DNA of 64,000 bases from Pedobacter planticolens (GCF_014172375.1 NZ_WNXD01000002.1:930001-994000); one strand, 5' to 3'. Positions 8,265 to 15,888 are shown, counted from the first letter of the stretch. Program-made: numbers and translations. Notes: generated from the letters alone by a model not told the origin.

Positions 8265-8516
8265 ATGAAATTATTAACATACTACTTGGTCATTCTTTTA
8301 CCCATGCCATTGCTATATTGGGTAGCAAAACTTATTGACGCACCAACATTTTGTGTTGGTTTGGCAATTTATGTGATTTTGTATAGGCCATTTGTAGATA
8401 GTCTTAGACTTATTGATTTAGGGTTGTTAAAAAAGCAAGGCTTATGGAAAATGTTTCTGGGCATGCCTTACTATCATCTTAAGTATTTTAAAGAGCTTTA
8501 TTTTGGTATAAGGTAA
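8265..8516 (+). CDS. Small membrane protein of the peptide island
   Basis: An 83-residue protein with two hydrophobic segments, about residues 3-22 (LLTYYLVILLPMPLLYWVAK) and 28-42 (TFCVGLAIYVILY), then a more polar C-terminal half (DSLRLIDLGLLKKQGLWKMF, PYYHLKYFKELYFG). It lies between the first peptide pair and the HlyD gene, all on the same strand. An immunity or exporter-accessory role fits the position, but I know no family for it. Confidence 0.6.
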   Translation: MKLLTYYLVILLPMPLLYWVAKLIDAPTFCVGLAIYVILYRPFVDSLRLIDLGLLKKQGLWKMFLGMPYYHLKYFKELYFGIR

Positions 8517-8665
8517 TTTTAAGATGACTTGATTTTTTTGTTAAAATAAGTGAAGGAATTTCATGAAGTTCTTCTATTACATATCCCAAGCTGGTGTGAG
8601 CATCTCGCTAGTATCTAAATACATGATCAAAACTCATAATTAAGCAAATCACTACCAATAATTTA

Positions 8666-9790
8666 ATGATAGCCAATTTACAAAACACTTCCTTAGTTTA
8701 TCTGCATCAAACTCGGAAGAGTAGCCAGTTAATTTATGTTTTAACCCTAATGGCCGTAATTGTTGCCATAACCAGTTTACCTTTTTTATATACTACCGTT
8801 AACGTAAAAGGGAAAGGTTTAATGCAAAGCAGTGTAGAAAAAACAGAATTGTTCGCCCCTGCAAATGGGCGTTTGGTTAGCGTAAATTTAACAGATAACC
8901 AACGAGTAAAAAGAGGCACAACATTGTTGGTCATGGATGCTTCCCTATCTAAACAACAAAACGTTTTGTTAAACAGCCACGCTAATCAACTTCAGCAACA
9001 ACTGCATGATGCAGAACAACTAACAAAAATGAATAATCTTCTACCCTCAACCTCTTTATATCAAGCAAGTCTACAACAATACCAAGAGCAGATGCAAAAT
9101 GCTTCAAATGCCACCAAACAAGCAGAGCGAATTCTTGAACGCTACAAAATTTTGTACAATAAAAAGGTAGTTACCCTTGCAGAGTTTGAGCAATATAAGT
9201 TTAATTATGAGCAAGCCCTTAGCGATGAGCAAATGGTGAGCAAGAAATACAAAAGCCAGTGGCAAACGGAGGCTAACCAATACCGTAATGAATTAAGAGA
9301 TTTAAAAAACCAAACAGCAGAATTAAATGAGCAAGCAAAACAATACATCTTAAAAGCCATTATAACTGGCTCTTTGCAAAATTTGACTGGTGTTCAGGCT
9401 GGCGCCTATGTATATGCTAATCAAAAATTGGGTGAAATTAGTCCGGATAGTGCCTTAATGGCTTATTGTTTTATTAAACCAGCAGATATTGGCCTAATTA
9501 AAATAGGACAAGAAGTTCGTTTTCAAATTGATGCTTTCAATTATAACCAATGGGGTATATTAATGGGGAAAGTAACAGATATCGCTGATGATATAATTAT
9601 AAAAGACCAAACACCTTATTTTAAGGTAAAATGTCAACTCAATAAAAGTTACCTACAATTAAAAAATGGCTATAAGGGTAACATAAAAAAAGGAATGACC
9701 TTTAGTGCCAACTTCACAGTTACTAGACGTAGTTTTTATCAACTTCTATATGACAAGGTTGATGATTGGCTAAATCCAGTAAAAGGTTGA
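8666..9790 (+). CDS. HlyD-family membrane fusion protein of the peptide exporter
   Basis: A 374-residue periplasmic adaptor linking the inner-membrane exporter to an outer-membrane channel. A cytoplasmic N-terminus of about 20 residues is followed by one membrane helix (LIYVLTLMAVIVAITSLPFL, about 22-41). Next come the first half of the barrel-sandwich domain (LFAPANGRLVSVNLTDNQRV, about 63-82), a long alpha-helical hairpin rich in Gln, Asn and Lys (about 90-225), the second barrel half (AIITGSLQNLTGVQAG) and a beta-barrel with a C-terminal conserved stretch. The topology matches MFPs paired with C39 exporters. It precedes the exporter gene by 84 bp. No TolC-type outer-membrane protein is encoded in the window, so that partner must come from elsewhere. 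Confidence 0.9.
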   Translation: MIANLQNTSLVYLHQTRKSSQLIYVLTLMAVIVAITSLPFLYTTVNVKGKGLMQSSVEKTELFAPANGRLVSVNLTDNQRVKRGTTLLVMDASLSKQQNVLLNSHANQLQQQLHDAEQLTKMNNLLPSTSLYQASLQQYQEQMQNASNATKQAERILERYKILYNKKVVTLAEFEQYKFNYEQALSDEQMVSKKYKSQWQTEANQYRNELRDLKNQTAELNEQAKQYILKAIITGSLQNLTGVQAGAYVYANQKLGEISPDSALMAYCFIKPADIGLIKIGQEVRFQIDAFNYNQWGILMGKVTDIADDIIIKDQTPYFKVKCQLNKSYLQLKNGYKGNIKKGMTFSANFTVTRRSFYQLLYDKVDDWLNPVKG

Positions 9791-9874
9791 AGATAAAAAG
9801 TTTTGAGAGTATTAACTTAAAGCCGAATAAAACACTATAACATTATTTATTCTCACATCTACTTCTCACATTTC

Positions 9875-12019
9875 ATGTCTATTTTAATTAAACAACGCGA
9901 TATAACCGATTGTGGTGCAGCTTGCATTGCTTCTGTTGCAGTACACTATAAATTAAAGCTGCCAGTTGCTAAAATTAGGCAATATGCAAGTACCGATACC
10001 AAAGGCACTACTATTTTAGGTTTAATAGAAGCCGTAACAAAATTGGGATTTGAAGCGAAGGGTGTAAAAGGAACTTTGGATAGTTTAAGTAAAATACCCT
10101 TACCCGCTATTGCTCATGTAGTGGTTAAGGAATACCTACATCATTATGTGGCAATTTATAAAGTTACTTCTCAATATATTGAAATAATGGATCCTAGTAA
10201 TGGAAGGATGCATCGCAAAACTATTGCAGACTTTACAAAAGAATGGACGGGTGTATTACTCCTGCTTTTACCAGATGAAAGCTTTATACAAGGAGATGAA
10301 AAGGTGGCAAATAGTTTACGATTTTGGCAGTTGATAAGCCCACACAAAAGCATTGTTTTACAAGCCCTGTTTGGATCGTTGGTTTACACCATCTTAGGCC
10401 TTGCTACTTCTATTTTTGTACAAAAAATAACAGATAATGTTTTAATAGATGGCAATAGAAATCTGCTTAATCTCATGAGTATGATAATGATTTTTATTTT
10501 AGTACTCCAACTATTTATTGGCTCCGTAAAAAGCATCTTTACCATGCGAACAGGCCAACAAATAGATGCAAGGTTAATATTAGGCTACTATAAACATTTA
10601 TTAAAGTTGCCACAACAGTTTTTTGATACCATGCGTGTTGGAGAGATTATATCAAGAGTTAATGATGCTGTAAAAATAAGAACATTCATAAATGATGTTT
10701 CTATTAGCTTGGTAGTAAATATTTTTATTGTCTTCTTCTCTTTTGCTCTAATGTTTACCTATTACTGGAAACTGGCCTTGATCATGTTAACTGTAATTCC
10801 TTTGTATTTAATTATCTATCTAATCACAAATAAATTAAATAAAAAAATACAGCGTAAGCTGATGGAAAACTCTGCAGAACTAGAAAGCCAACTGGTAGAA
10901 AGTTTAAATGCTATTGGCACCATAAAACGTTTTGGTTTGGAAGATTTTACTAATACAAAAACAGAAACAAGATTCATCCAATTACTCCGAACCGTTTATA
11001 AATCTGGAATGAATTCTGTTTTCTCTGGGACATCAGTAGAAATGATTTCGAAATTGCTAACTATTATTCTGCTTTGGGTTGGTGCAGGCTATGTGTTAGA
11101 TAATGAAATTACCCCTGGCGAACTCTTTTCTTTTTATACATTAATTGGATATTTTACCGGACCTGCAGCAAGTTTAATTGGCGCAAACAAGGTAATACAA
11201 GATGCGGTAATTGCTGCCGATCGTTTGTTTGAAATTATGGATTTAGAAATAGAAAACAATACGGCCAACATTGCCTTGAATTCAGAACTAATTGGGGATA
11301 TTAAATTTGAAAACGTAGCTTTTAGATATGGCACAAGAGTAACTGTATTTGATGATTTAAACTTAACTATAAAGGCAGGAACTTTTACAGCAATAGTAGG
11401 AGAAAGTGGAAGTGGAAAAAGTACATTAATGGCGTTACTTCAAAATATTTATTCTATACAAAACGGAAATATTTTTATAGGGAAGTATGCCATCAAATAT
11501 TTAAATAATACCTCGCTACGTAACTTATTGTGCGTAGTGCCTCAAAAAATAGATTTGTTTGTTGGTAATGTGATAGATAATATTGCTGTTGGCGATTATG
11601 AACCAGATATGCAACATATCATTAACATCTGTACGCAATTGGGCATCATTAATTTTATAGAAAGTTTACCGGAAGGTTTTCAAACCTATTTGGGCGAAAA
11701 CGGAGCTACGCTTTCTGGTGGACAAAAACAGCGCATTGCCATTGCAAGAGCTTTGTATAGAAATCCCGAAATTTTAATATTGGATGAAGCAACTTCTTCT
11801 CTTGATTCTGCATCAGAACAGTATGTACAACGAGCAATAGATTTATTAGTGCAGCAGCAAAAAACCATCATTATTATTGCACACCGTTTAACTACTATTC
11901 GAAATGCCAATCATATCATTGTGTTAGATAAAGGTAAGGTAATTGAAGAGGGTAACCACGAACAAATGATATTGTCGAAAGGACATTATAGTAATTTATG
12001 GCAGCAACAGTTTAGTTAA
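9875..12019 (+). CDS. Peptidase-containing ABC transporter (C39 peptidase, membrane and ATPase domains)
   Basis: A 714-residue exporter that cuts double-glycine leaders and exports the core peptide. Residues 1-130 form a C39 cysteine peptidase: Gln7, catalytic Cys13 in DITDCGAACIAS, His90 in HHYVAIY and Asp106 in IMDPSNG. Residues about 155-440 are the six-helix membrane domain. The ATPase domain has Walker A VGESGSGKST, the signature LSGGQKQR, Walker B ILILDEATSSLD and the His switch IIAHRLTT. All catalytic residues are present, so it should be active in both processing and transport. It is flanked by two precursor peptides upstream and two downstream, plus an HTH protein with a double-glycine tail, so one exporter probably serves all of them. 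Confidence 0.96.
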   Translation: MSILIKQRDITDCGAACIASVAVHYKLKLPVAKIRQYASTDTKGTTILGLIEAVTKLGFEAKGVKGTLDSLSKIPLPAIAHVVVKEYLHHYVAIYKVTSQYIEIMDPSNGRMHRKTIADFTKEWTGVLLLLLPDESFIQGDEKVANSLRFWQLISPHKSIVLQALFGSLVYTILGLATSIFVQKITDNVLIDGNRNLLNLMSMIMIFILVLQLFIGSVKSIFTMRTGQQIDARLILGYYKHLLKLPQQFFDTMRVGEIISRVNDAVKIRTFINDVSISLVVNIFIVFFSFALMFTYYWKLALIMLTVIPLYLIIYLITNKLNKKIQRKLMENSAELESQLVESLNAIGTIKRFGLEDFTNTKTETRFIQLLRTVYKSGMNSVFSGTSVEMISKLLTIILLWVGAGYVLDNEITPGELFSFYTLIGYFTGPAASLIGANKVIQDAVIAADRLFEIMDLEIENNTANIALNSELIGDIKFENVAFRYGTRVTVFDDLNLTIKAGTFTAIVGESGSGKSTLMALLQNIYSIQNGNIFIGKYAIKYLNNTSLRNLLCVVPQKIDLFVGNVIDNIAVGDYEPDMQHIINICTQLGIINFIESLPEGFQTYLGENGATLSGGQKQRIAIARALYRNPEILILDEATSSLDSASEQYVQRAIDLLVQQQKTIIIIAHRLTTIRNANHIIVLDKGKVIEEGNHEQMILSKGHYSNLWQQQFS

Positions 12020-12029
12020 GGGTTTTATT

Positions 12030-12347
12030 ATGAAGATATTTGAATATATAGATCGAATTAATTTATTGCATAAATTAATTAAAGAGAGACGAACAGGAAC
12101 GCCAAAGGTATTGGCAAGGCGAATGACTCTTTCTAAATCTAGGTTATTTAGAGTAATAGAAGATTTAAAATTAAAAGGTGTTCCAATTGCATATTCAAGG
12201 CAATCTCAAACTTATTATTATACAAATAATTATAAAATGAATATTAATTTAGAATTTATGCCTCTTGATAATGAGGACGCTAAAGAAATAAACGGAGGTT
12301 ATTGGATCTCTAATAAGAATTTACTAAATGCTTTTTTTGTGCATTAA
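12030..12347 (+). CDS. HTH-domain protein ending in a double-glycine leader and short tail
   Basis: A 105-residue protein starting 10 bp after the exporter gene. Residues 1-70 look like a small winged helix-turn-helix domain of the HTH_11/DeoR-like kind: GTPKVLARRMTLSKSRLFRV, then IEDLKLKGVPIAYSRQSQTY. Residues 77-90 read MPLDNEDAKEINGG and satisfy the double-glycine leader pattern (Leu at -12, Ala at -7, Ile at -4, Gly-Gly). Its last six residues, KEINGG, are identical to the leader end of the peptide at 12410. After the Gly-Gly comes a 15-residue tail starting YWISNKNLLN. It could be a DNA-binding regulator that is also cut or sensed by the C39 exporter, or a precursor whose leader has acquired an HTH extension. 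The start is an ATG; an internal ATG at residue 77 would give a 29-residue peptide alone. Confidence 0.8.
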   Translation: MKIFEYIDRINLLHKLIKERRTGTPKVLARRMTLSKSRLFRVIEDLKLKGVPIAYSRQSQTYYYTNNYKMNINLEFMPLDNEDAKEINGGYWISNKNLLNAFFVH

Positions 12348-12368
12348 GCAAATGTAAGTTTATATGAT

Positions 12369-12386
12369 ACAAACAATGGTGTTTGT
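12369..12386 (+). promoter_or_regulatory. Hairpin or operator between the HTH gene and peptide 3
   Basis: ACAAACA and TGTTTGT form a perfect 7-bp inverted repeat around ATGG. It lies 22 bp after the HTH stop and 24 bp before the ATG at 12410. There is no T run, so an operator or a processing hairpin is more likely than a terminator. A binding site for the neighbouring HTH protein is one option. Confidence 0.35.
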
Positions 12387-12409
12387 GTTAAACTTAATTG
12401 TATAATTTT

Positions 12410-12598
12410 ATGAAAAACTTAGAATTACAAAATCTTGGTGTTTTAGAAATAAACACTAAGGAAATGAAAGAAATTAATGGAGGATTTATTATTCTTGGAC
12501 CTTTTAACGTATTAAAAGGGGCATTCGGTTTCGTGGCGGGGGCTGTTGCTGATTTTGCGCATGGGTTTGTAGATGGGTTTAAGGATGGAGCTAGTTAA
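12410..12598 (+). CDS. Double-glycine precursor peptide 3 (putative class II bacteriocin)
   Basis: A 62-residue precursor from the ATG at 12410; a TTG 12 bp upstream is a poorer start. The leader is 25 residues, ending LEINTKEMKEINGG, with Ile at -12, Met at -7 and Ile at -4. The core is 37 residues, begins FIILGPFNVLKG and is a Gly/Ala/Phe-rich amphipathic stretch (GFVAGAVADFAHGFVDGFKD) with repeated small-residue spacing and no cysteine. It parallels peptide 1 as the Gly-rich member of a pair and is followed after 23 bp by peptide 4. Antimicrobial function is inferred. Confidence 0.82.
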   Translation: MKNLELQNLGVLEINTKEMKEINGGFIILGPFNVLKGAFGFVAGAVADFAHGFVDGFKDGAS

Positions 12599-12621
12599 AC
12601 TAAAAATTTAAAATTTTTTAT

Positions 12622-12795
12622 ATGGAACTTAAAAAAATAAACGCATCTGTTGTCGATTTGTCAAACGATGAGCTGCAAAATACAAATGGAGGATATGCAG
12701 AACTTCCTAAGAGCATATTTGGATATGCTGGCTACTATGTAGGCAAATTTATAGGTTTAACATCTTGGGCGGGCGTTGGTCTTTCTAGAATATAA
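12622..12795 (+). CDS. Double-glycine precursor peptide 4 (putative partner of peptide 3)
   Basis: A 57-residue precursor. The 24-residue leader ends VVDLSNDELQNTNGG, with Leu at -12, Leu at -7 and Thr at -4 (less canonical). The 33-residue core starts YAELPKSIFGYAGYYVGK and ends LTSWAGVGLSRI; it has no cysteine. The Y-A-E-L-P-K start mirrors the Y-E-L-P-R start of peptide 2, and the core length equals those of peptides 1 and 2. A strong terminator 21 bp after the stop closes the transcription unit, so peptides 3 and 4 are its last genes. Confidence 0.8.
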   Translation: MELKKINASVVDLSNDELQNTNGGYAELPKSIFGYAGYYVGKFIGLTSWAGVGLSRI

Positions 12796-12816
12796 ACCTT
12801 TTATTATTGTATAATA

Positions 12817-12849
12817 AAAACATGGAAGATTATTTTTCTTCCATGTTTT
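12817..12849 (+). terminator. Strong terminator closing the exporter and peptide operon
   Basis: AAAACATGGAAGA (12817-12829) and TCTTCCATGTTTT (12837-12849) make a perfect 13-bp stem around a 7-base loop. The 3' arm ends in Ts and the 5' arm begins with As, so it could work in both directions. It separates the peptide genes from the CPBP gene. Confidence 0.85.
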
Positions 12850-12862
12850 ATGCTTAAGTTAA

Positions 12863-13318
12863 ATGCTCGATAAAACAGAAAGAAATAAACCGAAATTAAT
12901 TTTACTTTTTCTTATATGCTTATTATTGCTGGTCATCAATAATACGGTTTTTAGTTTACTGCAATTTTACTTTTCTCCTACCAGTTCAATGGGACCAATG
13001 CGATTAGAAAGTAGATACTTTCAAATTGTGGTTGGGTGTGTCATTGGTCCTATAATTGAAACTTATATATTTCAATCTTTGTCAACTAAGATACTTGGGT
13101 TACTACGAATTAATAGATTTTATTTATTGATTCTTATTCCTTCGTTATTTTTTGCAGCAGCTCATTTTTACAGTATAATATTTTTTCTTGCTGTATTTTT
13201 TGGAGGTGTAATTATTAATTATATGTACCAATCTTATAGATCTTCTGGTCATTATAGTCCGTTTTGGATGACAGTCCTTCTTCATGGTTTATATAATGCG
13301 TACGTTTTTTTAGTTTAG
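12863..13318 (+). CDS. CPBP/Abi-type intramembrane protein, variant active-site motif
   Basis: A 151-residue membrane protein of the CPBP (CAAX protease and bacteriocin-processing, Abi) family, with about four hydrophobic segments. The family's three motifs are recognisable. Motif 1 is IIETYIFQ (Glu66), where the usual Glu-Glu-x-x-x-Arg is changed to Glu-Thr with Gln71 in place of Arg. Motif 2 is FFAAAHF with His101. Motif 3 is LLHGLYNAY with His141 and Asn145. In Gram-positive class II bacteriocin loci such proteins often give self-immunity. Its position just after the peptide terminator fits that, or a role in processing. The altered motif 1 leaves open whether it is a protease. Confidence 0.78.
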   Translation: MLDKTERNKPKLILLFLICLLLLVINNTVFSLLQFYFSPTSSMGPMRLESRYFQIVVGCVIGPIIETYIFQSLSTKILGLLRINRFYLLILIPSLFFAAAHFYSIIFFLAVFFGGVIINYMYQSYRSSGHYSPFWMTVLLHGLYNAYVFLV

Positions 13319-13346
13319 ATATTAACTTTACTTTTCTCTAAATAAA

Positions 13347-13487
13347 ATGAAGCTTAGAAAAAAGATAATAATTATAATTTTTGCTATTATTATGGTAATA
13401 GCTCTTATTCCTGGTTCAAATTTTATGTACTTTGTGGGTTACTATGGAGGATACATAGTACAGAAAGTGATAAATATTTTTAAATAG
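13347..13487 (+). CDS. 46-residue membrane peptide with a core-like C-terminus
   Basis: Begins MKLRKKIIIIIFAIIMVIAL, so it has a basic start and one strong membrane helix, then PGSNFMYFV and the C-terminal GYYGGYIVQKVINIFK. The C-terminal segment resembles the GYAGYYVGKFIG segment in the core of peptide 4 (shared pattern G-Y-x-G-x-Y-[VI]...K-x-I). It follows the CPBP gene by 28 bp. It could be an immunity protein that mimics its peptide, or a leaderless membrane-active peptide. No family is recognised. Confidence 0.5.
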   Translation: MKLRKKIIIIIFAIIMVIALIPGSNFMYFVGYYGGYIVQKVINIFK

Positions 13488-13580
13488 CATCTTTATCTAT
13501 AAAATTACTATTCTTCATTTTACTAGCCCCACAATTACTATTTCCCAAAAATCACAAAGTATTATTATTTGATTTCAATC

Positions 13581-14615
13581 TCATTTTCCAAACAAATCTT
13601 CTTTTACCCCTGTCAATCCCAAACCTGGTAAATCATTTAAAACATAGCGGCCATCTTTCATCTCTGGTGCATCAAAAGGATTGTTTTTAGTTAGCCAAGG
13701 GCCATCTAAATCAGACCAGTCGCAAAGTGGAGCAAGCGCTGCACCAGCTAAAGTAGCGATAGAAGTTTCGCTCATACAACCAATTAAAATTTTCATACCA
13801 AAACTTCTGGCTTTTAAAATCATTTGGTGCGCTTCGTACATGCCAGCAGTTTTCATTAATTTGATGTTAATGCCATGATAAGCACCTTTTAATCCGTCTA
13901 AATCAGCTAAACGCTGTACTGCTTCATCAGCTAAAATTGGTATCGGACTACGCTGGGTAAGCCAAGCATTTCCTTCTAAATTATTTTTATCCATGGGTTG
14001 TTCAATTAACAAAACACCTTGATCGTGTAGCCAATAACACATATCAATTGCTTGCTTTTTATCGCTCCAACCTTGGTTTGCATCAACATATAAAGGTAAA
14101 TCGCTAACACTCCTAATGGTTTGGATTAACTCTTTATCGTTATCTCTGCCTAACTTTATTTTTAACACTTTAAAACCTTTAGCATCAGCAACTTTTTCCT
14201 TTAAAACTTCGGGGGTATCAATGCCTAAGGTATAAGAAGTTACAGGCATTTTTGTTTTATCAGCACCGTAAATTGTAGCGCAAGGCTGATTTAAAATCTT
14301 ACCATTTATATCATTTAAAGCAATATCTATTGCCGCTTTTACTGCCGGATTTCCTGGCGCAATGCTATCCAAATAGTGATGAATTTCTGCAAAATCAAAC
14401 GGATGTTTAAATCTAGTCCAATCTACTTTTGCAATAAACTCTGCTGCACTTGCCTGACTTTCGCCCATGTAGGGAACCATGCTTGCTTCGCCATAGCCAA
14501 TAAAACCTTCATAATTGAGTTTTAAAAGCAATAACGGAGTACTTGTTCTGGTAAATTTGGAAATGGAAAAGGGATGTTTTAATTCTAATTCAAACTGCTT
14601 GCAACTTATTTTCAT
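13581..14615 (-). CDS. Dipeptide epimerase (L-Ala-D/L-Glu epimerase, enolase superfamily)
   Basis: A 344-residue enzyme of the enolase superfamily, muconate-lactonizing subgroup, which inverts the alpha carbon of the second residue in dipeptides such as L-Ala-D-Glu from murein. An N-terminal capping domain (about 1-120) is followed by the barrel with the expected residues in order: the KIKLGR lysine motif (about 154), metal ligands in YVDANQGW, LLIEQPM and PILADEAVQ, and the second general acid-base lysine in INIKLMKTAG. The metal triad Asp/Glu/Asp is intact. It is divergent from the lipoprotein gene at 14685. With the nearby PepT and M14 peptidases it suggests murein-peptide recycling; other dipeptide specificities occur in this family. 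Confidence 0.92.
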   Translation of the reverse strand: MKISCKQFELELKHPFSISKFTRTSTPLLLLKLNYEGFIGYGEASMVPYMGESQASAAEFIAKVDWTRFKHPFDFAEIHHYLDSIAPGNPAVKAAIDIALNDINGKILNQPCATIYGADKTKMPVTSYTLGIDTPEVLKEKVADAKGFKVLKIKLGRDNDKELIQTIRSVSDLPLYVDANQGWSDKKQAIDMCYWLHDQGVLLIEQPMDKNNLEGNAWLTQRSPIPILADEAVQRLADLDGLKGAYHGINIKLMKTAGMYEAHQMILKARSFGMKILIGCMSETSIATLAGAALAPLCDWSDLDGPWLTKNNPFDAPEMKDGRYVLNDLPGLGLTGVKEDLFGK

Positions 14616-14684
14616 TTGATATCGTCTAGTTAATAAAAGGTATTCGTGCCAACAGTATATTTGTTAACGCTAAACACAAGCACC

Positions 14685-15818
14685 ATGAAAACTAGTTCAA
14701 GATTACGGTATTTTCTTTATTTATCCATACTAATTGTTGGATGTACCACCGGAAAAAATGCTTTACAAAAAGGAAATTACGATGCATCAGTTTCTAAATC
14801 AGTTGATCGTTTAAAAAATTCGCCGAAAAATGCAGAAGCAATGCGAGTTTTACCTACTGCTTATGAGTTGGCGTTAAAAGATCATTTAAGAAAAATTGAT
14901 GAAGCTAAACTTTCTTCAAATGTGTTACGTTGGGAAACTATATTGAGCCATTACCAACAACTCAATCAGTTAAGTGACGAGATTAATAGTTCGCCTGTTG
15001 CTCAGAGTTTAGTACCAAATCCTCCAAAATATATTGCTGAAGTTGAGGATAGTAAATACAAAGCGGCAGAGACTCGTTATGCTTTAGGTATAAATCAATT
15101 GAATGAAAACAATAGAGTTAGCGCTAAAAATGCCTATTTCAATTTCGAAAAAGCACACTATTTTTATCCAAATTATAAAGATGTTCAGCATAAAATGGAT
15201 GATGCGTATTGGGCTGCGGTTTTAAAAGTTGTAGTGCAACCAGTTATGGTTCAGAGTAATTATTATAAGTTGAGTAATCAATATTTTCAGCAACAGGTAA
15301 ATGAGTTTATGAGCAATTATCAGAAAAATAGATTTGTGATTTTTTATTCTGAACAACAAACAAGCGCTCAGAAAATAATTCCAAATCAAGTGTTGAGATT
15401 AAATTTTGATGATTTTGTAGTTGGTCAAACTTATGTTAAGGAAAGAGTTGAAAAACTTAAAAGAGATAGTGTTGTAATTGGAGAAACCAGAGCGAATGGC
15501 AAAGTTTATGGCACTGTAAGAGCTACGTTGAGTATTTTCGACAAAAAAGTTTCATCATCTGGTTTGTTATCAATGACTATTTATGATTATCAAACCAATA
15601 AAATTATCAAACAACAACGTTTACCTGGAACTTATATTTGGCAAGATAGCTGGGCAAGCTACAAAGGCGACGAAAGAGCCTTGACTAAACAACAATTAAG
15701 TATGACCAAAAGGAGGGAAATGTTGCCACCTGCTCCAGACGCATTGTTTGTAGAATTTACCAAACCGATTTATGCGCAATTGGTAGACGAGATCAGTTAT
15801 TTTTATAATAAATATTAG
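14685..15818 (+). CDS. Lipoprotein of unknown function
   Basis: A 377-residue predicted lipoprotein from the ATG at 14685; a GTG 39 bp upstream would hide the signal peptide. The signal MKTSSRLRYFLYLSILIVGC carries a lipobox (LIVGC) with Cys20. The first half (about 25-180) looks helical and repeat-like (KGNYDASVSKSVDRLKNSPK, SAKNAYFNFEKAHYFYPNYK), suggestive of TPR-type helices. The second half is mixed alpha/beta (RLNFDDFVVGQTYVKERVEK, GKVYGTVRATLSIFDKKVSS). It is likely anchored in the outer membrane. I do not recognise a named family. A repeat region follows it. Confidence 0.82.
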   Translation: MKTSSRLRYFLYLSILIVGCTTGKNALQKGNYDASVSKSVDRLKNSPKNAEAMRVLPTAYELALKDHLRKIDEAKLSSNVLRWETILSHYQQLNQLSDEINSSPVAQSLVPNPPKYIAEVEDSKYKAAETRYALGINQLNENNRVSAKNAYFNFEKAHYFYPNYKDVQHKMDDAYWAAVLKVVVQPVMVQSNYYKLSNQYFQQQVNEFMSNYQKNRFVIFYSEQQTSAQKIIPNQVLRLNFDDFVVGQTYVKERVEKLKRDSVVIGETRANGKVYGTVRATLSIFDKKVSSSGLLSMTIYDYQTNKIIKQQRLPGTYIWQDSWASYKGDERALTKQQLSMTKRREMLPPAPDALFVEFTKPIYAQLVDEISYFYNKY

Positions 15819-15821
15819 TTG

Positions 15822-15848
15822 TCATTCAGAGCAAAGCGAAGAATCTCT
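15822..15848. repeat. Dispersed repeat, GTCATTCAGA family
   Basis: GTCATTCAGAGCAAAGCGAA lies just after the lipoprotein stop. A relative (GTCATTCAGAATGAAGCTAA) occurs near 43119. It forms part of a compound intergenic repeat with the 15889-15992 element. Confidence 0.5.
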
Positions 15849-15888
15849 AAGTCCGTATGATTTAGGGATTTTTCATTTTTTAAAGCTC

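Noticed and set aside
8563..8643. 26-codon frame (MKFFYYISQAGVSISLVSKY) just before the HlyD gene
   Set aside because: No double-glycine motif, no membrane helix of full length, and too short to support without conservation data.
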